Notes: a model not told the origin generated them from the sequence alone. Positions 28,317 through 38,077 are shown, numbered from the stretch's first letter. The stretch is 64,000 bases of DNA from JAJEFO01 sp009843725 (GCA_965243215.1 CBDEUJ010000004.1:372001-436000), one strand, 5' to 3'. A program made the numbers and translations.

Positions 28317-29612
28317 TCACATCAGTGCAGTCGGCAGGAAAAGCGCGATCTGCGGAAAAATTGCCAGGCTCGCGATCCCTGCAAGCAGGATCAGCCAATA
28401 GGGTATCGTCGCGACAGCGGCTTCGCCAAGCGACACCTTCTCTTTCGTGACAGAGACAAGGACGGACAGATTGAGTCCCACCGGCGGCGTGACCTGTCCG
28501 ATCTCGATCAGGATGGTTATGATGACGCCCAGCCAGATCGCATCGTAGCCAAGCCCGACCATCAGCGGCACTACGATCGGAAGCGTCATGATCATCAGCG
28601 AGAGCCCGTCGAAGAAGCAGCCCAGCACCAGATAGATCAGCACGACCAGCGCCAGCACTTGCAGCGGCCCGAGATCAGCGGCGCGCACTGCCTCGAGGAT
28701 TGACTGCGGAACACCGAGGAGACTCACAGCTTGTGCAAGAATGGTTGCGCCCATGACGACGAATGCGATCGAAGCGAAGAGAAGAATCGCCGCATAGAAG
28801 CTCTCAACCAGCGTCTTCAGCGTCAGATTGCCCCAGGACCGGCCGACGACAATCGTCGCGATCACTCCGACCCCTGCGGCCTCCGTCGGCGTTGCGAATC
28901 CGAACGCAATGCTGCCCATGATCGCCAGGATCAGCAGCAGGAAAGGCCACAGGCTCAATAGCTTGAGCAGAATCGTTTTCAAGCCAGCAGCCGCATCACG
29001 CCTCGGGGAAAGGTCTGGCCGGGAAAGGCACCGCAGGAAGATATAGAGCATGAACATCGCCGCGAAGAGCAGGCCGGGCAAGAGACCGGCCAGAAACAAG
29101 CGCCCGATAGAGGTTTCGGTCAGCGCGCCGTAAATCAGCAGCGAAAGACTGGGCGGGATCAGCAAGCCAAGTGTTCCGCCGCCCGCAAGCGAAGCAACGA
29201 CCATCCGTCGATCATAGCCGCGTTCAGTCATTTCGGGGTACGCGACCGAACCAACCGCTGCGGCGGTCGACAGGCTTGAGCCGCTGACGGCGCCGAAGAG
29301 TGTGCAGACTGCGATATTGGTGTGCAGGAGGCCGCCGGGAACGCGCTGGAACAGAGGCACCAGCGCCGTGTAGATCCTCTCGCTGACTCCGCTCCGCAGC
29401 ATGATCTCGCCCAGAATGATGAAGAGCGGAATTGCGCTGAGCGTGAAAGAGTTCAGCACGTTCCAGACAGCGTCGACTGCGACATAAGTCGCCTCGCCGG
29501 CAAGGAAGTGAAGGATCAGAAGCCCGGTAAGTCCAAGGGCCGCTCCCAGTGCAAGCCCCGAGCCCGCGAGAACCGCCAGACCGCCGACCAGAAGCCCCCA
29601 GAAACTAAGCAT
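28317..29612 (-). CDS. TRAP transporter large permease (DctM family)
   Basis: About 431 aa with about twelve membrane helices. Family signatures: FTLSAIPLFIILGEIMLRSG, GAVSGSSLSTAAAVGSVAYP, GTLGLLIPPSLSLLIYG and GQVTPPVGLNLSVL. It forms the sodium-coupled channel with the small subunit just upstream. It lies 18 bases behind DctQ. The neighbouring oxidative genes suggest a sugar acid substrate, but this is inference. Confidence 0.93.
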   Translation of the reverse strand: MLSFWGLLVGGLAVLAGSGLALGAALGLTGLLILHFLAGEATYVAVDAVWNVLNSFTLSAIPLFIILGEIMLRSGVSERIYTALVPLFQRVPGGLLHTNIAVCTLFGAVSGSSLSTAAAVGSVAYPEMTERGYDRRMVVASLAGGGTLGLLIPPSLSLLIYGALTETSIGRLFLAGLLPGLLFAAMFMLYIFLRCLSRPDLSPRRDAAAGLKTILLKLLSLWPFLLLILAIMGSIAFGFATPTEAAGVGVIATIVVGRSWGNLTLKTLVESFYAAILLFASIAFVVMGATILAQAVSLLGVPQSILEAVRAADLGPLQVLALVVLIYLVLGCFFDGLSLMIMTLPIVVPLMVGLGYDAIWLGVIITILIEIGQVTPPVGLNLSVLVSVTKEKVSLGEAAVATIPYWLILLAGIASLAIFPQIALFLPTALM

Positions 29613-29630
29613 CGCTTTCCTTCTGCCTGA

Positions 29631-30164
29631 CTAGGGCGGGCCCGTCTTCCGTCCACCGTCACCTGAAGCGCCGCACACCAGGAACGCCATAACGCTCAAT
29701 GCCATGGACAAGGGAAGAAGCGCCATCCAAGGATACATCAGAAGACGGCCAACCTCCGTCTTGATATTGCGATCAAACGCAAATTCCAGCCAAGGAAGGC
29801 AGAGCGCAAGAAACCACAGGCAGAACGCGGCACCGAAGAGTGCCGCCAAAATGCTGACCGACCGCGCAGCTCTGTCCGGCAGCGCGGAGACAAGCACAAG
29901 CACGCGAACGTGTTCGACCCGAAGCGTAGCCAGTGGAAGAGCGAGGAAGAACGCGGCCGTCATCAGAAGCCCAACAAGCTCTTCCGTAAACCGGAACGGC
30001 GCAAACGCGAAATACCGCATTGTCACGCTTGCGCCGATCAGCACCACAATCGCGCCGCCGGCCAGAGCTGCCATAACAGCCATGACGAAAAAAACCGGCG
30101 CCAGCAATTCCTCAATGCGGCCGGCGGCTGCCAAATGCCTGCGTTCGATCCCGCGGCCACTCAA
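29631..30164 (-). CDS. TRAP transporter small permease (DctQ family)
   Basis: About 177 aa with four hydrophobic segments (LAPVFFVMAVMAALAGG; LVGLLMTAAFFLALPLA; SVSILAALFGAAFCLWFL; LLPLSMALSVMAFLV) and the DctQ pattern VTMRYFAFAPFRFTEELVGL. No ATG or strong ribosome site marks the start; TTG codons at 30164 or 30134 come directly after the DctP stop at 30167, and I chose the first. It bridges the solute-binding protein and the large subunit. Confidence 0.85.
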   Translation of the reverse strand: MSGRGIERRHLAAAGRIEELLAPVFFVMAVMAALAGGAIVVLIGASVTMRYFAFAPFRFTEELVGLLMTAAFFLALPLATLRVEHVRVLVLVSALPDRAARSVSILAALFGAAFCLWFLALCLPWLEFAFDRNIKTEVGRLLMYPWMALLPLSMALSVMAFLVCGASGDGGRKTGPP

Positions 30165-30166
30165 GC

Positions 30167-31177
30167 TCAGCGCCCAAGAACACCAAGTATTCTCTGGCGG
30201 TACACGGGCGCCTTGCCCCCTGCTTCCTCGGCCATTTCCAGCCAAGTAGAAGAAGCGGCATCAAGGAACGCTGCACGATCTTCATCGGAGAACGGCTCGA
30301 GGAACTCGATCCCCTGCCCGGCCAGCTTGGCACGGGCTGCCTGCTCGTTTTCCTCAGCCCCGGAATACTCGTTGGTGCGCTCCCAGACACGGGCGGCGGC
30401 CGTGGTGACCGCCTCTCGCTCGACATCACTGAGACCTTCCCACGCGCCTTTCGATGCACCCAGAACGTAGGGAACACCTGCCACCGGATAGAGGTAGGAG
30501 GCGTACTTGGTCACTTCCTGCAGCGAAATCGTGTGCGCGAACAGCGCAGGATAGACCGCGCAGTCGACTACACCGGTCTGCAGCGCCACGTAGAGATCGT
30601 TCTGGCCAACGATTTGGGCCGACACGCCAAGCTTGGTAAAGGTTTCGACCTGATCGTTGCTCCAGACGCGGAGTTTCTTCGTCCTGAGGTCTTCAAGCGC
30701 GCGGACTGGCTCCTCGCGGCAGAAGATCGAGGCCTTCAGGAGCGGCAGCGCCATGAACCCGGTCGGCACGATGTCCAGCTCGTCCAACACCTCGGCGTAG
30801 ATCTCCTGGATTTCAGGCAGCGCGGCAATCAGTTCCTCAGGGCTTCCGACAGACCCTTGGATCATCACCGCGTTCAGAGCGGGAACGTCGCGGCCGAGAT
30901 AGTTCGCCCAGACCAGACCCATTTCGACCGCTCCACGAGGCAGCCAGCGCGCCACGTCGTTGTCCTTGAGGTTCAGCGAACCGCCGTGGAAGACGTCGAT
31001 CATGAGGCTGCCGCCGGTCAGGTCGGCGACGTCCGCAGCAAATGTTTCGAGTTGCGCCGACTCTCCGCGGCCTTCTGGAAGTCCATTGTTGAATTTCCAT
31101 TCGGCCGCATCCGCGGCACTGGCGAAAATCCCCAGAAACAACGCGGCGGACAGCGTCCGCCAAAGACTTGCAAGCAT
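30167..31177 (-). CDS. TRAP transporter solute-binding protein (DctP family)
   Basis: About 336 aa periplasmic protein. Signal peptide MLASLWRTLSAALFLGIFAS ending at ADA-AEW. The DctP fold shows in ETFAADVADLTGGSLMIDVF, the LRTKKLRVWSNDQVETFTKLG segment and the conserved LQTGVVDCAVYP that holds the helix lining the ligand site. The Arg that binds a carboxylate in the family is probably in KKLRVW. AGGGAG lies upstream of the ATG at 31177. It is the first gene of the TRAP operon. Confidence 0.93.
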   Translation of the reverse strand: MLASLWRTLSAALFLGIFASAADAAEWKFNNGLPEGRGESAQLETFAADVADLTGGSLMIDVFHGGSLNLKDNDVARWLPRGAVEMGLVWANYLGRDVPALNAVMIQGSVGSPEELIAALPEIQEIYAEVLDELDIVPTGFMALPLLKASIFCREEPVRALEDLRTKKLRVWSNDQVETFTKLGVSAQIVGQNDLYVALQTGVVDCAVYPALFAHTISLQEVTKYASYLYPVAGVPYVLGASKGAWEGLSDVEREAVTTAAARVWERTNEYSGAEENEQAARAKLAGQGIEFLEPFSDEDRAAFLDAASSTWLEMAEEAGGKAPVYRQRILGVLGR

Positions 31178-31762
31178 TCTTTTTCTCCCTGTTTCGCTCA
31201 AATTCAGGCGCACGCCCGGGACTACGGCAATGCGGCCGTGCGTCATCGGGACCGGACCATTGAAATCGATCAAGGCCCGAAAATCAATCGGCTTTGGGCC
31301 ATCCGTGATCGAACTGTCGAAACCGAAGGTCATCAAGGGCACAACTGAATTGATCATGCGACGGATGCATCGGCTGGGTGTCGACCAGTTCGGTCACCCT
31401 TGCGAAGGGCTCGGACCGGATGCCGAACGTCAATCACTGCCCAGATGACGAGACCGCTCCGGGACCCGTGTCCTGGATCAAGGCCCCTCGCCATCGAGCG
31501 TAGAGTCGCTCGCCACAGGCCGGCCTGCCGGGTTCCGGACCGGAGATCGGGAGGCACCGCAACGCTGGGCGTGATTCACGCCATGCGTGATCCACACTCG
31601 CAACGCTCAAGCGGGCTTCACGGCGCGAGCGGATACGCACAATGCTCGTGTGGAACGACTTGTCATTGCTGCCGGAACGCCCGGCGGAGCAACGTCTTGG
31701 CAAAACCGTGGCGCATCCCACCATCGGAAATCCGATCTCCGGGCCAGACCTGCAAGCTTGCG
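31178..31762. other. Gene-poor stretch between TRAP operon and dusA
   Basis: About 585 bases. Apart from the short aldo/keto reductase relic at 31602-31680, nothing recognisable is encoded. It must contain the promoter of the TRAP operon near its left edge. Confidence 0.4.
31602..31680 (+). pseudogene. Relic of aldo/keto reductase C-terminus
   Basis: The plus-strand translation contains SRRERIRTMLVWNDLSLLPE, which lines up with SRPERVREMLEWNDMSLPPK of the intact reductase at 27030-27992. The rest of the gene is gone. It indicates a former second copy or paralogue near the TRAP operon. Confidence 0.55.
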
Positions 31763-32782
31763 TCAGGCGGCCTTTCCGAAATGTACGTCTCCGTCTCCAG
31801 AGGATTGCACGACCGCTTCAAGAGCTTCCACCACAACTCCAACTCCCGCCCCATCATCACGGACACGTTCGGAAAGAGTGCGTCGCCAGCGACGTGCACC
31901 CGTTCGCCCTGCGAAGAGTCCGAGCATGTGCCGCGTCACGGCATGGAGCCGACCACCGTCACCGAGGTGACGTTCAATGTAAGGGCACATGGCGCGGACC
32001 ACCTCCGCAGGCGACGAGAACGGCGGATTCTTTCCGAAGATTTCGCGGTCAGCCATGCCAAGGATACGCCAAGGCAACTGATAGGCGGCCCGCCCGACCA
32101 TGATGCCGTCCACGCCCCGACCCAGCAATGCATGTGCCTGATCCAGGGAGGCGATGCCGCCGTTCAAGATGATCCGAAGGTCTGGAAACCGATCCTTCAT
32201 GGCGCAGACGAGGTCATGGTCCAGGGGCGGGACTTCGCGATTCTGCTTCGGGCTGAGCCCCTGAAGCCACGCCTTGCGCGCGTGGATCGCCACAGTCGTC
32301 ACGCCGGCATCCCTGACGTGCCGCAAAAATTCCGGAAGGACGACGGCAGGATCCTGATCATCGACTCCGATCCGGCACTTGACGGTGACTGGAACCGTGA
32401 CAGCAGATCGCATGGCTGCCAGGCATTCAGCCACCAGATCAGGGTTCTTCATCAGTACAGCTCCAAACGTTCCCGATTGGACTCTGTCGGAGGGACAGCC
32501 GACGTTCAGGTTGACCTCGTCAAAACCTTCGGTCGCGGCGATCCGCGCGGCATCGGCAAGTTCGGATGGATCCGAGCCGCCAAGTTGAAGTGCTAGCGGA
32601 TGCTCGGAGTCGTCGAAGGCGATGAGATGTCTGGCATTGCCACGAACCAATGCGGCGGACGTGACCATTTCGGTATAGAGCCGGACATGGCGCGACATGA
32701 GCCGGTGCAGGTACCGGCAATGGCGATCTGTCCAGTCCATCATCGGCGCAATGGAAAGTCTGGAGTGCTGGCTTGCTTTCAT
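31763..32782 (-). CDS. dusA: tRNA-dihydrouridine synthase A
   Basis: About 339 aa FMN-dependent enzyme reducing uridine 20/20a in the tRNA D-loop. SIAPMMDWTDRHCRYLHR at the N-terminus, LQLGGSDPSELADAA, the catalytic Cys in NLNVGCPSDRVQSGTFGAVL, VTVKCRIGVDD, IHARKAWLQGLSPKQNRE and the FMN phosphate site IMVGRAAYQLPW are all DusA type rather than DusB. ATG start at 32782. It is surrounded by decayed sequence and has no operon partner. The C-terminal helical domain is complete. Confidence 0.95.
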   Translation of the reverse strand: MKASQHSRLSIAPMMDWTDRHCRYLHRLMSRHVRLYTEMVTSAALVRGNARHLIAFDDSEHPLALQLGGSDPSELADAARIAATEGFDEVNLNVGCPSDRVQSGTFGAVLMKNPDLVAECLAAMRSAVTVPVTVKCRIGVDDQDPAVVLPEFLRHVRDAGVTTVAIHARKAWLQGLSPKQNREVPPLDHDLVCAMKDRFPDLRIILNGGIASLDQAHALLGRGVDGIMVGRAAYQLPWRILGMADREIFGKNPPFSSPAEVVRAMCPYIERHLGDGGRLHAVTRHMLGLFAGRTGARRWRRTLSERVRDDGAGVGVVVEALEAVVQSSGDGDVHFGKAA

Positions 32783-33052
32783 TTTTGTGTATCTTCAAAC
32801 CGTTGGCGGCGACTACTTCTACGCCGGAACACGCCCCGACATCGCCGAATTTGCTCCTCCACGACATCGCATTGCAGACATAGCGCACACAAGAACTCGC
32901 CACAATCATCAAGCCTTCCTCCGGTGCCTGGCTCGATTTCGGATCGAGTGAGCGGGCCGCTGCGCAAGTGAGACGCTCCTTTGCCGCAGCGATGCCCAGC
33001 GTCGGGTCCGCGGTGCGGGAAGCAGGGCGGACCCGAGACCGCGATTGCAAGC

Positions 33053-33283
33053 TCACCTTCGAGGTTTCATCATTTGATCGGCCAGATCACCCAGCCCCAT
33101 GTGGCATCGGACACAGAGTGCCTTGATCTCGCCGGCCACTTCCGAGAGTTCGGTCTCCGTGCGCGCTAGAATGGCGACATCTGCACCAGCCTTTGCAAAT
33201 CCAAGCGCAATTGCGCGACCGATGCCACGACCTGCACCTGTCACCACGGCTGTCTTGCCGGCAAGCTGTTTGGGGTTGGACAT
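33053..33283 (-). pseudogene. Truncated SDR-family oxidoreductase
   Basis: The frame encodes 76 residues: an intact Rossmann start (KTAVVTGAGRGIGRAIALGF, ADVAILARTETELSEVA) that then breaks off into CVRCHMGLGDLADQMM and a stop. The catalytic Ser-Tyr-Lys part is absent. AAGGAGA precedes the ATG, so the gene was once expressed. It lies just left of the IS1634-type transposase. Confidence 0.8.
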
Positions 33284-33396
33284 GTATTTCTCCTTCCGTA
33301 TCGTGAGCGCTAGACGGATCTTCATTTGGGGGTCAGACAGGAATCCTTCGGAAATCAAGGGCCCAGCGGCCGGTTTCGGCGGATCCAGCCTGCCGC

Positions 33397-35160
33397 TTAC
33401 ATGGCAACATCCCTGGCGGGGTCGATTTCCAGCAGCTCGAAGGCCCGGCGCTGCAGTTCCGTCGGCGTCGCCAGCAGCGGGAAGGCGTGGTCCGGGCTGC
33501 CCGGCAGCGTCACCTCGTTCAGCGTCAGCGTGGCCAGGTCGGCGAGCAGCGTCGTGAAGCCGTGGACCGGAAGCCCGTCCGGGGTGCGCTTGTCCGCCGC
33601 CTTGGCCCTGGCGCTCTCCGAGACCCTGGCGGGCTCCACCGGCGAGTTCCGTTGCGCCCGGGCGCCTTCGCGGTCGTCGTCCTCGAACAGGATCGGGGCC
33701 AGGTCCCGGCGCATGTGCCATTCCACGTGGTACGCAAGCATGCAAAGGAACACATGGGCGCGGACGTGATCCTCCGACCAGACGTGCACCGGACGGATCC
33801 GCAGCCGCGAGGCCTTCATCGTCAGGAACGCGCGCTCCACCCGTGCGAGACCTTTGTACGCCTCCACCGCCGCCGCCGGCCCGAGCGACGCGGAATCCAG
33901 GCTGGTGCGGATCACGTAGACGCCGTCGAGCCGCGCCTCGGCGGCGATCCGGGCCTCGCGGCGACGCCAGGAGATGCCGCCGTCCGTGACGTCGATCTCG
34001 AAGTGCTTCCCGACCTTGCGGCGGTTGGCGTCCCGGCCGACCCGGCGGTCGATGGCCTCCCGGCCCTTCAGCCGGCCCGCGCGCACCGACGCCGCGATCG
34101 CCTCCAGCGCCTCCTCCGTGGCCTTCAGCAGCTCCTCCCGCTTGCGGGCCCGCTCCTGCCGCAGCCGCGGGTTCAGGCACACCATCAGCCGCTCGCCGGG
34201 GAAGTCCGGACCCGTGACCTCCGCCACCGCGTCGGGAACCAGCGCCTCCGGCTCCAGCGGGGCCGGGGCGCCGCCCGCGCCCGCCTTCAGCAGCTTGCGG
34301 ATGTCGCCCGTCTTCAGGGCCGAGATCCAGTCGAGCCCCGAAGGCTCGAGGTCCTCCCGGATCCGCGCCGTGGTGAGCATCCCCCTGTCGCCCACCAGCG
34401 CCATGCGGCCGATCCCGAAGCGTGAGCGGACCTTGTCCACCTGGCTTGCCACCGTGGACGGGTCCCCGGCGTTGCCGGCGAAGACCTCCACCGCCACCGG
34501 GCAGCCGTCCGCGGCGCAGAGCAGCCCGTAGGTGACCTGCATCTTGCCCCTCTTGCCGTCGCGGTTGTGGCCGAAGGCCGCCAGGGGGCATTTCCTGCCT
34601 TCCAGGTAGCTGGAAGAGACGTCATAGAGAATCAGCGTGTTCCCGCCCTTCAGGTGCCGGTTTGCGAGGCTCCGCTCGATCCAGGGCTGGCGCGCCAGCA
34701 GCCAGTCGAGCATGTCCAGCATCTCGTTGCCGGTGACGGGCCCGAGCCCGAGCAGGGTCCCGAGGCTCGTCGACGCGGTCTCCGGGTCCAGCGCCCTGGC
34801 GGTCGCCAGCTTGGAGGCGGGATCGACGACGCGGGCGACGATGGCCGCCACGGCAAGATCGCGCATGCGGCCCGCCTTCCGGCCCAGGACGCGGACCAGG
34901 CCAAGCGACCGGAGCGTTCCCAGCACCGCGGCGACGTGGCCGTGGGGGCGTGACCGACGGATGGCGACGGCCGCGTCGAGCGACGGGAACACGACCCCGC
35001 CGTCGAGGGCGGCGCGGATGGCGTCGACGAGGGCGGGGGGCATCTTCGAGAGGTTTGCGACGGTTCTCCTGCGGATGCGCTTCCCCTCGCGCCATGCCTC
35101 GCGGAGGAGGATGGCGGGCGGGGAGGAACGGTTTGGTATGACGTCGACGCTGAGGGCCAC
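33397..35160 (-). CDS. IS1634-family transposase (IS4-like DDE)
   Basis: About 587 aa. N-terminal segment VDVIPNRSSPPAILLREAWR and RRTVANLSKMPP is typical of IS1634. DDE residues: Asp in TLILYDVSSSYLEGRKCPLA, Asp in MALVGDRGMLTTARI, and Glu in YKGLARVERAFLTMK. HVWSEDHVRAHVFLCMLAYH is the conserved C-terminal block. I chose the GTG at 35160, behind CCGGAGCC, over a longer reading to 35253. It is intact, and the GC-rich composition differs slightly from its surroundings. The stop codon lies within the left TTACATGGCAACA repeat. Confidence 0.9.
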   Translation of the reverse strand: MALSVDVIPNRSSPPAILLREAWREGKRIRRRTVANLSKMPPALVDAIRAALDGGVVFPSLDAAVAIRRSRPHGHVAAVLGTLRSLGLVRVLGRKAGRMRDLAVAAIVARVVDPASKLATARALDPETASTSLGTLLGLGPVTGNEMLDMLDWLLARQPWIERSLANRHLKGGNTLILYDVSSSYLEGRKCPLAAFGHNRDGKRGKMQVTYGLLCAADGCPVAVEVFAGNAGDPSTVASQVDKVRSRFGIGRMALVGDRGMLTTARIREDLEPSGLDWISALKTGDIRKLLKAGAGGAPAPLEPEALVPDAVAEVTGPDFPGERLMVCLNPRLRQERARKREELLKATEEALEAIAASVRAGRLKGREAIDRRVGRDANRRKVGKHFEIDVTDGGISWRRREARIAAEARLDGVYVIRTSLDSASLGPAAAVEAYKGLARVERAFLTMKASRLRIRPVHVWSEDHVRAHVFLCMLAYHVEWHMRRDLAPILFEDDDREGARAQRNSPVEPARVSESARAKAADKRTPDGLPVHGFTTLLADLATLTLNEVTLPGSPDHAFPLLATPTELQRRAFELLEIDPARDVAM

Positions 35161-35253
35161 GGCTCCGGTCCTTACATGGCAACACGTTTCCGGGCACCAT
35201 ATGCGATGGAAAGGCCGTGTCAACACCAAATGTGCGCCGTTACATGGCAACAT
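33397..35253. repeat. Three direct copies of TTACATGGCAACA around IS1634
   Basis: The 13-base word occurs at 33397, 35172 and 35240, all in the same orientation: one copy at the left end overlapping the transposase stop codon and two on the right. Ordinary IS1634 ends are inverted, so these are not simple terminal inverted repeats. Confidence 0.75.
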
Positions 35254-35348
35254 GAATCCAGCACGGATTCCTGCTCCGTGGCGGAAAGGCCCAGCCTTTT
35301 CAGGGGCCTGCGCGATGCCGTCGGGAGATTTTCAGCTGAAAGGTCCGG

Positions 35349-35640
35349 CTAGAAGCCGACGTTGTCTCCGCCCATGAGACGCAGAATCTCGCGGGCTTCG
35401 GCATCTGTGGATTGCCCGAGCCGTTCAAGGATCGGCAGGAAGACGCCGGGATCGGGCGTCGGACGGCCGTCCTTGGGATCGCGGGCGTGCAAGTGCAAGA
35501 TCGCGGCCCCCGCCTCGGCGGCACCCAAGGCGTCCGCCACGATCTGGTCAGGAGTGAGGGGCAGATGCGGAGACATGGCAAGAACATGGATCGCCTCGGT
35601 CGTTGCGCAGGCGATGATGACTTTTCCCGCAGTGGCAATG
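35349..35640 (-). pseudogene. Internally deleted BKACE (beta-keto acid cleavage enzyme)
   Basis: The N-terminus reads GKVIIACATTEAIHVL, then one extra base in a TTT run shifts the frame into MSPHLPLTPDQIVADALGAA and ILHLHARDPKDGRPTPDPGV. It then jumps to LERLGQSTDAEAREILRLMG-GDNVGF, the usual extreme C-terminus of the DUF849/BKACE family. Roughly 200 central codons are missing, so no enzyme can be made. It sits 15 bases behind an intact SDR gene on the same strand. Confidence 0.75.
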
Positions 35641-35654
35641 GGCCTTGCCTTCGA

Positions 35655-36449
35655 TCAGAGCGATTCGACGTTGCCGCATACGCTCAGCGCCTGTCCGGAA
35701 ATGTTGCGGCCTGCGGGTGAGCAGAGGAACAAGACCATGTTGGCCACGTCATCAGCACTCACCATCCTGCGGAGAGAGATCTTGCCGAGATACTCGTCGC
35801 GCATCTCGTCAAAGCTGGTGCCGATGGCATCCGCTCGCGCCTGGATCACCCTATCGATGCGCGGACCTTCGACAACGCCAGGAAGGATTGCGTTCACGCG
35901 AACCCCATCGGGACCCATTTCGATGGCGAGACTCTTGGTAAAGCCGACTACGGCCCATTTGGACGCCGCATAAGGCGTGCGGTTTGCGTAGCCCAATCGC
36001 CCGGCAACGGAAGCGATGTTGATGATTGAGCCATTTGCCGAGGTCTTCAGCGCAGGGGCCACCTTGCGCACGCAGTAGAATTGGCCTGTGAGATTGATCG
36101 CGATCGTGGCTTCCCACTCGGTCGGTTCAATGTCTTCAACCATTGCCGTCGGACCCGCAATGCCAGCATTGTTCACCAGAAGATCGAGTCCCCCGAACTC
36201 GGTTGTGACTTCTTCAAGAAACGCATCGACGCCGGCACGATTCGATACATCCACGACACGGGCAATGACTTCCGGATGTGCAGACCGCAAGCTTTTCACC
36301 GCGTCTTCGGACACGTCGAACGCGGCGGCCTTTGCGCCAGCTCCGATCAGCGCTTCGACGATCGAGCGGCCGATGCCAGCTGCCCCGGCTGACACAACTG
36401 CGCGCAAGCCGGTCAAAGAAACATCAAGCGTGGGTCCAATTTGATTCAA
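35655..36449 (-). CDS. SDR-family oxidoreductase
   Basis: About 264 aa classical SDR. Cofactor loop SAGAAGIGRSIVEAL (a Ser replaces the usual Thr), NNAG motif, catalytic Ser in INIASVAGRLG, Tyr/Lys in YAASKWAV, and C-terminal GNISGQ-type segment NISGQALSVCGN. It overlaps the upstream TRAP gene by four bases (TTGA) and starts with TTG at 36449. With the BKACE relic and the TRAP remnant it formed an operon that probably oxidised a beta-hydroxy acid for BKACE cleavage; the pathway is now broken. Confidence 0.85.
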   Translation of the reverse strand: MNQIGPTLDVSLTGLRAVVSAGAAGIGRSIVEALIGAGAKAAAFDVSEDAVKSLRSAHPEVIARVVDVSNRAGVDAFLEEVTTEFGGLDLLVNNAGIAGPTAMVEDIEPTEWEATIAINLTGQFYCVRKVAPALKTSANGSIINIASVAGRLGYANRTPYAASKWAVVGFTKSLAIEMGPDGVRVNAILPGVVEGPRIDRVIQARADAIGTSFDEMRDEYLGKISLRRMVSADDVANMVLFLCSPAGRNISGQALSVCGNVESL

Positions 36450-37350
36450 GGCAACGCTCCCTCAATCCAAAGGGCCAACACGTCCATGGAATTCGGCAGC
36501 CACGGGACGACTTCCGGGAGCAGCGTCAACAACAAGATCACGACGACCTCAACAATGACGAACGGAATGATGCCGCGGTAGATTGTGGCCGTGGACAGGT
36601 AGTACTTCCTTGCAACGCCATGGATGACAAACACGTTGATGCCGACCGGTGGCGTTATCTGTCTCATTTCCATCATGATCACCATGATGACCCCGAACCA
36701 GATGAGATCGAACCCAAGGCCCACGGCCGCTGGAAACAGGATCGGCAGGGTCAGCATCATCATCGGAATGATGTTCATCACAATGCCGAACACCAGATAG
36801 AGTAACAGGATGAGCAGGTAAATGACATAGCGTGAGACATCGAGCGTGTTCAGGAAGTTCGCAAGGGACAGCGGCAAGTCCGTCAGGGCAATAAAGTAGC
36901 CAAACAATCCTACCCCGATGAGGATCGTGAAGATCATGGCACTGGTCGTCGTGGCTTCGAGCAGGGCCGCGAACAGCTTGTGACGATTGAACCCTTTGGA
37001 AAAGAACGCGATCAGAAGCGCGCCACCCGCGCCTACGCCGCACGCTTCGGTGGGCGTCAGGATTCCCGAGTAGATTCCGCCGATCACTGCGGCGAAGAAC
37101 GCACCAGCCAGCCAGATGTCGAGAATCGACTTTGCGATTTCATGCGCCGGGAACCTTTCCGACTTTCGACCAAGCTTTGGATTGATGACGCATTGGATAT
37201 ACGTGGCAAAGGCAAACCCGAGCGTCAGGATGATTCCGGGGATAATCCCGGCCATGAACATCTTGCCGGTCGATTGCTCGGTGATGATGCCGTAGACCAC
37301 GAATCCAATGCTGGGCGGGATGAGAATGCCGAGCGTCCCTCTGGCGGCGG
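36446..37350 (-). pseudogene. 5'-truncated TRAP large permease (DctM family)
   Basis: From GTLGILIPPSIGFVVYGII to the stop the protein is a normal DctM C-terminal two-thirds, including GGIYSGILTPTEACGVGAGG and the RQITPPVGINVFVIHG segment. About the first 150 residues, with half the membrane helices, are missing. The open frame continues upstream but reads antisense to another gene. It ends at the same point where the divergent SDR gene begins. Confidence 0.85.
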
Positions 37351-38077
37351 CGAGGGGTTGAGCCACGCAATCGCGCAAGACCTTCACTGGCAGGGTGCCA
37401 AGGTTCACGTTATTGACGTCGACATGACGGCCGCTTCGGAAAGCGCCGCTTCGTGCGCAGGAGTGGCTGTCCAGCGCGACGTGGCCAACCGTGACCAGGT
37501 CCAATCTTGCTTTGCTGAGATCGGGCATGTCCACTTTCTGATCAACAACGCTGGCGCAGTCTGCGCACGCGGACAACCGTTCACGCAGAACAGCCAAAAG
37601 GACTGGGGTCGCAGGTTCGCGATCAATGTCAAACCGGTCCGTAATGCCGCTTCCGCGGTCAGCGAGCAGATGCGCGACCTGGGCGACGGCCGGATTGTCA
37701 ACATCTCGTCGGTCGCCGGCGTGAGCGCAGCCCCGTTCATGCCGCCATATTCGGTACCAAAAAGCGCGGCCAACGGACTCACTCGGGTTCTTGCACGTCA
37801 CTTTGCGCCTTACTGCGTGACCGTGAACGCGATTTGTCCCAGCTTCGTTTGGTCACCGCTGTGGGAGGATCTCGGTGAGGCCATGGCCGGGGCGTCGGGC
37901 GGCGCACTGGGCAAGAATGCGCAGGAAATCTTCCAAGGACGCATCGACACGCTTTTGCCGATGGGGCGTCCTCAGACCCCTGAGGAAATCGCAGATCCCG
38001 TCGCATTCCTTTGCAGCGATGGCGCGCGCAACATCACTGGCCAGATCCTCTCAGTGGACGGCGGCATCACCATTTGA
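37341..38077 (+). pseudogene. 5'-truncated SDR-family oxidoreductase
   Basis: The frame enters in the middle of the glycine loop (GGGEGLSHAIAQDLHWQGAK) and then runs normally through NNAGAV, VNISSVAGVSAAPF, the Tyr/Lys in YSVPKSAAN and the C-terminal GARNITGQILSVDGGITI. The first beta strand and a start codon are missing. The break point coincides with the truncation of the divergent TRAP gene. Confidence 0.8.

Noticed and set aside
33053..34591. 512-codon frame joining the SDR fragment to upstream sequence
   Set aside because: The upstream part is Gly/Arg/Ala repeat-like and is the shifted frame of the transposase gene; only the last 76 codons are SDR.
33397..35253. TTACATGGCAACA as terminal inverted repeats of the IS
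   Set aside because: All three copies are in the same orientation, so they cannot be an inverted pair.
36980..37340. Apparent N-terminal extension of the truncated SDR
   Set aside because: This part is antisense to the TRAP permease and has no Rossmann features.
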